From positions 876-11,183 of the forward strand of contig DHCY01000027.1 of NCBI GenBank assembly GCA_002399085.1: a DNA stretch of 10,308 nucleotides, read 5' to 3'. The notes beneath the pieces were generated by a model. That model did no database searches, was not told the origin of the DNA, and was given only the letters and a program-made list of their open reading frames with translations. Each line of letters begins with the position of its first letter. Position 1 is the stretch's first letter. Shown here piece by piece: positions 1-4,552 of the stretch. The translations under genes and the position numbers were made by a program. The DNA is from Anaerolineaceae bacterium UBA4890. Lineage in GTDB: Bacteria; Chloroflexota; Anaerolineae; Anaerolineales; Anaerolineaceae.

Positions 1-43
1 CATCACGAGCGCTGGCAAACGGTGGGTTTTGTCAGAAATCAAA

Positions 44-345
44 GCCAGACTGCCACGCCCCTTTAGGGTCTCGCAGTGACTGAGGAAATGAGAAGGCAGA
101 CTGCCACGCCCTTCGGGCTCGCAGTGACTGAGGAAAAGAGATGGCAGACTGCCACGCCCCTTTAGGGTCTCGCAGTGACTGAGGAAAAGAGAAGGCAGAC
201 CGCCACGCCCTTCGGGCTCGCAGTGACTGAGGAAAAGAGAAGGCAGACCGCCACGCCCCCTGCGGGGGCTCGAAGTGACTGTGGAAAAGAGAAGGCAGAT
301 TGCCATGCCCCTGCTGGGGCTCGCATTGACTGAATAAAAGACAAA
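44..345. repeat. Tandem array of six REP-like hairpin repeats
   Basis: Six head-to-tail units begin at 44, 95, 143, 194, 242 and 294 and are 48-52 bases long. Each reads roughly GGCAGACTGCCACGCC, a variable stem-loop, CTCGCAGTGACTG, then an A/G-rich tail GAGGAAAAGAGAA. Each unit can fold: the outer arms ACTGC and GCAGT pair, and an inner stem closes on a short loop. The inner stem differs between units but stays paired: GCCC-TTC-GGGC in units 2 and 4, a five-C/five-G stem on TGC in unit 5, GCCCC-TGCT-GGGGC in unit 6. Units 1 and 3 share a less perfect CCCTTTAGGG core. This covariation suggests selection for structure, or spread of a palindromic element. The array lies downstream of the minus-strand acetyltransferase gene. 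Open frames across it are by-products of unit lengths near a multiple of three. Confidence 0.9.
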
Positions 346-359
346 GAAAAAAAATCAAA

Positions 360-419
360 GGCAGAATGCTACGTTTGCTAATGCTCTACACTTCGTGAGC
401 AAGCAGTCGCAGTGACTGA
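360..419. repeat. Degenerate seventh unit of the hairpin array
   Basis: This stretch begins GGCAGAATGCTACG and ends GTCGCAGTGACTGAT, matching the start and end of the upstream repeat units. Its centre is replaced by unrelated sequence containing TTGCT and AGCAA arms. An A-rich tract at 347-354, a T run on the minus strand, separates it from unit six. With the acetyltransferase gene ending at 426 on the minus strand, unit and T run could act as a transcription end, but the stem is poor and this is only a guess. Confidence 0.5.
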
Positions 420-425
420 TAAAAA

Positions 426-1394
426 CTACCGCTTAAGTTTCATCCAATCCAATTTGCGGTTGAGGTGCAGACCCAGGCGTTCGATGGTTTTTTCTGACCT
501 GCCATCCGGATATTCCAGACGGGTGAGGCGCCCTTCCCAATCGTTATTCAAAAAATTACCCAATAGGCAAGACAGGCTGGTATCCTCATCCCGATCTGAA
601 GGTATTGCCAGCCACAGATAGTCCGCATTTTGCATTCCACGCTGCCAGGTGAGTGTGCCGGCAAGCTCGCGCTCTTTGCGAAGCGCAAAATGTGTCAGGT
701 TGCCAACCCAGTCCCAGGAGAAGGGGTTGAGCCATGACAGGGGGCGAAACTGGCTGAAATTGACCGAGGCATACCAGCGTGTATCGAGGGGGTAAGTTCT
801 TTCGAGCCAGTCTTTCTGTTTCACCCAATCTCCCAGCCCCCTGCCAGTCAGTTTGAACACGTCCGTGGGGCAACTAATCTGGGAGCGCAATTTTGGCTCA
901 GTGGGGTCCAGAACCCAGTTGTTGACCCTGCGAACAACTTCAAAGCCCAAGCCGGCATACAAATTGCGTGCTGCCGGGTTGTCACTACCAACCTGCAGCC
1001 AGACTTCAGCGGCGCGTTTTTGCTGGGCGTAGCGCAGTGCGTGTTTGGTGAGGGCGGTGGCAATGCCCAGGTGCTGAAATTCAGGTTTAACCGCCACATT
1101 GGCGATCAGGGCGATGTGCCTCAATTTATCCAAAAAGGAAATGATGTTGATATTGCCAACAATTTGCCCATCGACCACCCAGACATAGCCTGGTTGGCGG
1201 TAATCACCAACCGGCGCAAACCGCCATGGGGTTTGGCGCTGGGCAGTGAGGCGCATTTGGTTGACCACCCCCCTGCCTTCGGGGTCGTTCTTGAGGTTGA
1301 AGCTCTCTTCAACCAGGCTGATCACTGCCTCTGAATCCTGGGCAGGGTCATAGGCTTTAAGGCGACCGGGTGGTGTAATTGTAGCGGAGGTCAT
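426..1394 (-). CDS. GNAT family N-acetyltransferase with extra C-terminal domain
   Basis: The protein has 322 residues. Residues about 10-160 form a GNAT acyl-transferase domain, which uses acetyl-CoA to acylate an amine. The acetyl-CoA-binding motif A is visible as VAVKPEFQHLGIATAL, with the Q-x-x-G-x-A loop at 107-112. The motif B region DNPAARNLYAGLGF lies at 138-151. A typical GNAT is about 150-180 residues, so residues about 165-322 are an additional half rich in Trp, Leu and Arg. It has no motif I can name and could be a degenerate second GNAT fold. The substrate is unknown. The ATG at 1392-1394 has no Shine-Dalgarno site, but a TACAAT box lies eight bases upstream, which fits a leaderless message. 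The gene follows the infA terminator, so it is probably transcribed separately from rpsU-infA. Confidence 0.85.
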   Translation of the reverse strand: MTSATITPPGRLKAYDPAQDSEAVISLVEESFNLKNDPEGRGVVNQMRLTAQRQTPWRFAPVGDYRQPGYVWVVDGQIVGNINIISFLDKLRHIALIANVAVKPEFQHLGIATALTKHALRYAQQKRAAEVWLQVGSDNPAARNLYAGLGFEVVRRVNNWVLDPTEPKLRSQISCPTDVFKLTGRGLGDWVKQKDWLERTYPLDTRWYASVNFSQFRPLSWLNPFSWDWVGNLTHFALRKERELAGTLTWQRGMQNADYLWLAIPSDRDEDTSLSCLLGNFLNNDWEGRLTRLEYPDGRSEKTIERLGLHLNRKLDWMKLKR

Positions 1395-1402
1395 ACGCTG
1401 AT

Positions 1403-1408
1403 ATTGTA
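1403..1408 (-). promoter_or_regulatory. Possible -10 box for a leaderless acetyltransferase mRNA
   Basis: On the minus strand TACAAT ends eight bases before the ATG at 1394, so transcription would start at or very near the start codon. No convincing -35 box is present; TTTCTT sits at about the right distance. The absence of any Shine-Dalgarno site supports the idea, but the evidence is weak. Confidence 0.3.
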
Positions 1409-1424
1409 AATCAAAGTGGAATTT

Positions 1425-1455
1425 AAAGAAAAACCAGCTCCCGATGGAAGCTGGT
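1425..1455 (-). terminator. Intrinsic terminator of the rpsU-infA operon
   Basis: On the minus strand ACCAGCT (1449-1455) pairs with AGCTGGT (1433-1439) across a nine-base loop, followed directly by TTTTCTTT. It begins 11 bases beyond the infA stop codon. This is a standard Rho-independent layout and separates infA from the acetyltransferase gene. Confidence 0.8.
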
Positions 1456-1466
1456 AGTGTGAAGGT

Positions 1467-1718
1467 TTAGTCGTTGTCCGTATCAGAAGATCTGGGTCGG
1501 CGGGCTCGGTATACGATCCGGCCCCGATCCAGGTCATACGGTGACATCTCGACCCGGACAGAATCTCCAAGCAGAATGCGGATGTAATATCGGCGCATTC
1601 GGCCTGAAAGATAGGCCATCACTTCGTGGCCATTATCCAAACGCACCCGGAACTGTGTGCCCGGGAGGGCTTCGATAATGGTACCGTCTACGGTAATCTT
1701 CTCTTCTTCTTTAGCCAT
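1467..1718 (-). CDS. infA: Translation initiation factor IF-1
   Basis: IF-1 binds the A site of the 30S ribosomal subunit and works with IF-2 and IF-3 during initiation. The protein is an 83-residue single S1-like OB fold. The family signature is nearly complete: MAKEEEKITVDGTI at the start, then NGHEVMAYLSGRMR, YYIRILLGD and VEMSPYDLDRGRIVYR. The family is usually about 72 residues; here an acidic tail, RPRSSDTDND, adds about ten. The start is supported by GAGGTG at 1721-1726, two bases upstream of the ATG. infA lies 18 bases downstream of rpsU, not within the large ribosomal-protein cluster where it is common. It could be the sole copy or a second paralogue. It probably shares the rpsU promoter and ends at the terminator at 1425-1455. 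Confidence 0.97.
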   Translation of the reverse strand: MAKEEEKITVDGTIIEALPGTQFRVRLDNGHEVMAYLSGRMRRYYIRILLGDSVRVEMSPYDLDRGRIVYRARRPRSSDTDND

Positions 1719-1736
1719 AACACCTCACTAACCTGG

Positions 1737-1928
1737 CTACTTTTCGTAGGGCTTCCGGAAAGAACGTCGAACAGCCTTCTTTTCATCCATACGGCGCTGC
1801 TCGCTCTTGGAAATGAACCAGCGTTTGCGTCGCACGGTGCTGAGCACACCACTCTTCACCACCTTCTTACGAAAGCGCTTAAGTAGGGAATCCTGCGATT
1901 CATTGGGTCTCAAAGTTACACTTGTCAT
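1737..1928 (-). CDS. rpsU: Small ribosomal subunit protein bS21
   Basis: The protein has 63 residues and is strongly basic, typical of bS21 (usually 57-71). The N-terminal part RPNESQDSLLKRFRKKVV and the central VRRKRWFISKSEQRR match the family. The C-terminus is Arg/Lys-rich, as expected for an RNA-binding helix. bS21 sits on the 30S platform near the anti-Shine-Dalgarno end of 16S rRNA and helps mRNA engagement. The start is fixed by AGGAGGTGA (plus-strand positions 1935-1943), a nine-base match to the anti-Shine-Dalgarno, six bases before the ATG. It is the first gene of a two-gene operon with infA, and both products act in translation initiation. Confidence 0.95.
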   Translation of the reverse strand: MTSVTLRPNESQDSLLKRFRKKVVKSGVLSTVRRKRWFISKSEQRRMDEKKAVRRSFRKPYEK

Positions 1929-1934
1929 TGCTAT

Positions 1935-1943
1935 TCACCTCCT
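1935..1943 (-). promoter_or_regulatory. Full-length Shine-Dalgarno site of rpsU
   Basis: The minus strand reads AGGAGGTGA, complementary to nine bases of the 16S rRNA 3' end, six bases before the ATG. It is the strongest ribosome-binding site in the window. This is notable because bS21 lies next to the anti-Shine-Dalgarno on the ribosome. Confidence 0.85.
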
Positions 1944-1959
1944 CTCCAGGTAACAACCA

Positions 1960-1979
1960 TTGCGCATTTATACGCGCAA
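1960..1979 (-). promoter_or_regulatory. Stem-loop at the 5' end of the rpsU-infA mRNA
   Basis: TTGCGC and GCGCAA are perfect inverted repeats around an eight-base A/T-rich loop. Given the -10 box at 1986-1991, transcription should start close to 1979, so this hairpin would form the very 5' end of the message. It could protect the RNA from 5' decay or serve as an autoregulatory binding site; neither role is shown by sequence alone. Confidence 0.5.
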
Positions 1980-1985
1980 CTCCGC

Positions 1986-2015
1986 ATTATACACGGGAAC
2001 TGTAGTTAAAATCAA
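1986..2015 (-). promoter_or_regulatory. Sigma-70-type promoter of rpsU-infA
   Basis: On the minus strand TTGATT (2010-2015) and a perfect TATAAT (1986-1991) are 18 bases apart. This predicts a leader of about 50 bases before rpsU. The recognisable insertion-sequence remnant begins only about 20 bases upstream of the -35 box. Confidence 0.75.
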
Positions 2016-2036
2016 GGTTTCCGCATTAGTTCGACT

Positions 2037-2246
2037 AAAATGTTACTGAGATGCTATCGTTAGGTCAAATGAAAATGTTACCGAGGTGGCGATGGCAGAA
2101 ACGGATCCAATGACAGTAAGTGAACGACGCAAGTACATTCATAAAATCTGGGGACGTTACAGAGGAAGTAGCAAGTAAGAGAAAAGTCTGCTGCTTGATG
2201 AAGCTACGGCTGTAGCTCTTGGTTTTGTTAATTGTAACCGAGATCA
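2037..2246 (+). mobile_element. Insertion-sequence end remnant with repeated end motif
   Basis: AAAATGTTACTGAGATG at 2037-2053 recurs as AAAATGTTACCGAGGTG at 2072-2088, a 35-base period with two differences in 17. Paired motifs of this kind just before a transposase start are typical of transposase-binding sites at an insertion-sequence end. An ATG follows at 2092 and opens a transposase-like N-terminus. A looser third copy, TGTAACCGAGATC, lies at 2233-2245 in the same orientation. No opposite end, inverted partner or target duplication could be found, so this is a truncated scar. The remainder of 1929-2260 holds the rpsU promoter region and nothing else I recognise. Confidence 0.6.
2092..2220 (+). 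pseudogene. Fragment of an integrase-type (DDE) transposase N-terminus
   Basis: The frame from ATG 2092 gives 28 residues including MTVSERRKYIHKIWGRYRGS, then a TAA at 2176-2178. Read through, it continues EKSLLLDEATAV in the same frame. This resembles, from memory, the N-terminus of IS481-like integrase-core transposases, where an SERRKY motif is followed by a Tyr-containing helix and LLDEMEAVTGLHRKSL. The similarity stops at about 2215-2220, where the frame runs into unrelated coding sequence. There is no catalytic domain, so the fragment cannot be active. The family assignment is moderate because only about 40 residues remain. Confidence 0.55.
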
Positions 2247-2259
2247 ACACGATGCTTTA

Positions 2260-2932
2260 TTGCTAAGGATTGGGGTAAATTCCGATGGCGACAGTTTTCA
2301 CCTAATTTCTGGTGACCATGGCAAGAATTGGTCAACCATGATTCAACAACTCAACGAACGTATGGCATCCTACGACATGGGGGATCGTGTGGTCTTCTCT
2401 GGTGGGCTAAATCTCGAACCAGAATTTAATGAGCCAAGTGTTTCATATAATTGGATATACAATTATTTAAGCGTTTATCAAAACTCTCTGAATATTGTTG
2501 GTGCAGCGATGGATTGTCCTACCAATTACCCTCCAATAGAACGACGTGTTGGTTACTCTGTACCAGCAAATTGTTATGTAAATAATTGGAATCAATCCGA
2601 TGTGCTCAGTCAGAATTTTCTATTAGATACAAATCGTTTAAGAAGTATTCCTGAAATATACTCGGAAGATTATCAAGCTCAGCAATGGTATCGTATAGGT
2701 TTACTGAGCAATCTAACAAATTCAAGAACAATTAAATTTACAACCACTACATCTCAGGAGGGGGGCCTGTCAACAATATCCACAAGACCCTTCTTGTCAG
2801 CCTCGCACAAACTCTCCGCAAGATGCTCACGACTATCTACTGACAGAAATCCAATCTGACCCGTATAATAGAGTAATTCCCGGACTAACTCTCGCTACTG
2901 ATTTTAAATGGTTTAAGAATGGCGCCCCATAA
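2260..2932 (+). pseudogene. Decayed surface-type protein gene, frameshifted and 5'-truncated
   Basis: The frame encodes about 165 residues beginning RIGVNSDGDSFHLISGDHGK, then loses sense at a run of six G (2760-2765). Removing one G restores a frame reading ACQQYPQDPSCQPRTNSP and ending KWFKNGAP at TAA 2930-2932, for a total near 224 residues. The restored tail makes sense for 55 more codons, so a single-base insertion or sequencing error is the simplest reading. The open frame extends upstream without interruption to 2179 into the transposase fragment, so the native N-terminus, presumably with an export signal, was lost. Segments such as GGLNLEPEFN and SIPEIYSEDY with a following QQWYRI are reminiscent of TIM-barrel lysozyme-like glycoside hydrolases. 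I cannot name the family, and that comparison is weak. The gene ends 10 bases before the next one. Confidence 0.7.
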
Positions 2933-2936
2933 GGAG
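2931..2936 (+). promoter_or_regulatory. Shine-Dalgarno site overlapping the upstream stop codon
   Basis: AAGGAG starts inside the TAA that ends the restored upstream frame and lies six bases before the ATG at 2943. This arrangement indicates translational coupling of the two genes and argues that the frameshifted upstream frame really ended here. Confidence 0.7.
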
Positions 2937-2942
2937 TATAGG

Positions 2943-3647
2943 ATGAATATCAAGAATAAATCTTTGTTTATCGTAGGAGTGATTGCCCTTGTTTGTCTAG
3001 GCTTGATCATCATTAGCGAACCAATTCAAGATGTGCTTAGCCAAGTTAAACCAACCCAACCCGGTGCATGGCAAGGAGTTGAGAATCAGATAAACTAAAT
3101 CCTTACTGCTTACCCCGATGAGAGTGATAATTTCACTTTCGAATTTACCATGGCAGCTCTTGAGCGTGCCAACATGGCACAAGAAAATTATGTTGACCTG
3201 CTCTCAACGATCACCTTTCCAGCCATTACAGCTGAAGTTGCCCCAACTGGAATATTTTATGATCGAATGTACTTTCCGGGTGGAACCATCAGGACCAGCC
3301 ATTGGCATAATGTCATCAAGGAAGTGGATTATAGCGTTGCTACGATGATAGGCCGGGAAGATGCTTCGCAGAGTTATTTAATGATCAATATTGATTCGGG
3401 AGAGCAAACCATCAGCAATTTTGTTCTTGTTCCTGGAAATCTGGGAGAATTGAAAATTCTGAGGAGAGAGGGCAATGCTCTGGTGATTGAGGTTTTGAAA
3501 ACCGGTGATGAGTTGACTTACGATTTCATTCATCGAAGGTTGTTTGACTCATCGAAGACCTTGCTGGTTGAGGTAATCGAAACGAAACCCCCGACACCCC
3601 TCAGCCCTACTGCAACACCAACACCGTTTCCGATTCCGTACCCGTAG
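2943..3647 (+). pseudogene. Membrane-anchored hypothetical protein gene with in-frame stop
   Basis: From ATG 2943, with a good Shine-Dalgarno site, the frame gives 51 residues and stops at TAA 3096-3098. The same frame continues without a break to TAG 3645-3647, so the intact product would be about 234 residues. Residues about 8-25 (LFIVGVIALVCLGLIIIS) form a signal-anchor or signal peptide. The body is unrecognised. The C-terminus is Pro/Thr-rich (PPTPLSPTATPTPFPIP), a tail style common in exported Chloroflexota proteins. The TAA is one change from CAA (Gln). An internal ATG at 3150 has no ribosome-binding site, so a separate 165-residue gene is unlikely. The cause could be a real nonsense mutation, recoding or a sequencing error. 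It was probably co-expressed with the gene ending at 2932. Confidence 0.7.
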
Positions 3648-3705
3648 AGGAACCTGCATGGAATGATGGAAATAAGCTGGCATCTCGTTTACCAATCGAA
3701 AAATA

Positions 3706-3738
3706 AACTGAAAATTATGTTTAACCCAATTTTCAGTT
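3706..3738. terminator. AT-rich stem-loop between convergent genes
   Basis: AACTGAAAATT (3706-3716) and AATTTTCAGTT (3728-3738) are perfect 11-base inverted repeats with an 11-base loop. On the minus strand the stem is followed by a T-rich stretch (TTATTTTT) and lies 23 bases past the surE stop, so it best serves surE. It could also stop plus-strand transcripts. Low GC in the stem makes it weaker than usual. Confidence 0.6.
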
Positions 3739-3761
3739 CAAATTCAGTATTCGATGTCAGA

Positions 3762-4544
3762 TTAAATCTTAATAGGGTTCATCCCCTCCAGCCGCTTAAT
3801 ATCTGTCATGTCCATGCGCAAGGGAGTGACGGAAATGAAGCCTTTCTTTATAGCCCCGTAATCGGTGCCATCTTCTTCCACCCCTGAAGGAGGGTCACCG
3901 CCGATCCAGTAGTAAGGCACGCCGCGGGGGTCAACGCGTTTTTCCAATTTGTCATGATAAAGACGAACGCCCTGCCTGGTGAACTGCATACCGGCATAAT
4001 CGCCTTTGGGACGGTAAGGGATGTTGATACTCCAAATGGGTGTCGGCAAGTTGCCATCCCACTTTTCGAGCAGTTTGGCAATGATTTTGACCGCAGCCTG
4101 GGCTGCGGCTTCATACTCAAGAGGACCCTGGTGGCGCTCGGTTGCATCAATAGAGACCGCAAAACCAGGCACACCATTGATGGCACCTTCCATGGCTGCC
4201 GTGACTGTACCAGAATAGGTAACGTCCAGCCCGACATTGGCGTTGGGGTTAATGCCTGAAACGACCGCATCGATTTTGACATCCAATGCGCCCATCATCG
4301 CCATTGCTACGCAGTCTGATGGCGCACCGTCAGAGCTAAACGCCTGGCTGCCATCTGCGAGGGTGGTCGCCTTGACGCGCAAGGGGCGGCTCATGGTCTT
4401 CACATGTCCGCAGGCAGACCAGTTGTGGTCGGGAGCTAAAACGCTGACCTCGACACCATCCATCTTCCGAACCGCCCGCACCAGTGCAAGCAGCCCGGGG
4501 TCAGTGACACCGTCGTCATTTGTTACCAGGATTCTCTTTGTCAT
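3762..4544 (-). CDS. surE: 5'-nucleotidase SurE
   Basis: SurE is a metal-dependent phosphatase that removes the 5' (and often 3') phosphate from nucleoside monophosphates in the cytoplasm and is linked to stationary-phase survival. The 260-residue length is typical. Expected metal ligands are present by comparison with the E. coli protein: D10 and D11 in TNDDG, S43 in NWSACGH, and N99 in SGINPNANVG. The signature YSGTVTAAMEG lies at 110-120. Near the C-terminus are GTDYGAIKKGFISVTPL and a conserved-looking MDMTD. Start choice is clear: the ATG is eight bases past the secA stop, and GAGG of its ribosome-binding site abuts that stop, which implies coupled translation. Transcription probably comes from the secA promoter and ends at the stem-loop at 3706-3738. 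Confidence 0.96.
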   Translation of the reverse strand: MTKRILVTNDDGVTDPGLLALVRAVRKMDGVEVSVLAPDHNWSACGHVKTMSRPLRVKATTLADGSQAFSSDGAPSDCVAMAMMGALDVKIDAVVSGINPNANVGLDVTYSGTVTAAMEGAINGVPGFAVSIDATERHQGPLEYEAAAQAAVKIIAKLLEKWDGNLPTPIWSINIPYRPKGDYAGMQFTRQGVRLYHDKLEKRVDPRGVPYYWIGGDPPSGVEEDGTDYGAIKKGFISVTPLRMDMTDIKRLEGMNPIKI

Positions 4545-4552
4545 TTAACCTC

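Noticed and set aside
44..345. CRISPR array
   Set aside because: Units are contiguous with no unique spacers of constant length. The variable part is a palindromic stem of a few bases, and no cas genes are present.
32..358. Minus-strand open frame of 108 codons with repeated FSFPQSLR-like segments
   Set aside because: It lies wholly within the hairpin repeats. The repeated peptide comes from unit lengths of 48 and 51 bases, multiples of three. There is no ribosome-binding site and no independent coding signal.
3150..3647. Independent 165-codon gene starting at ATG 3150
   Set aside because: There is no Shine-Dalgarno, and the frame is continuous with the anchored N-terminus upstream of the TAA, so it is better read as the 3' part of one broken gene.
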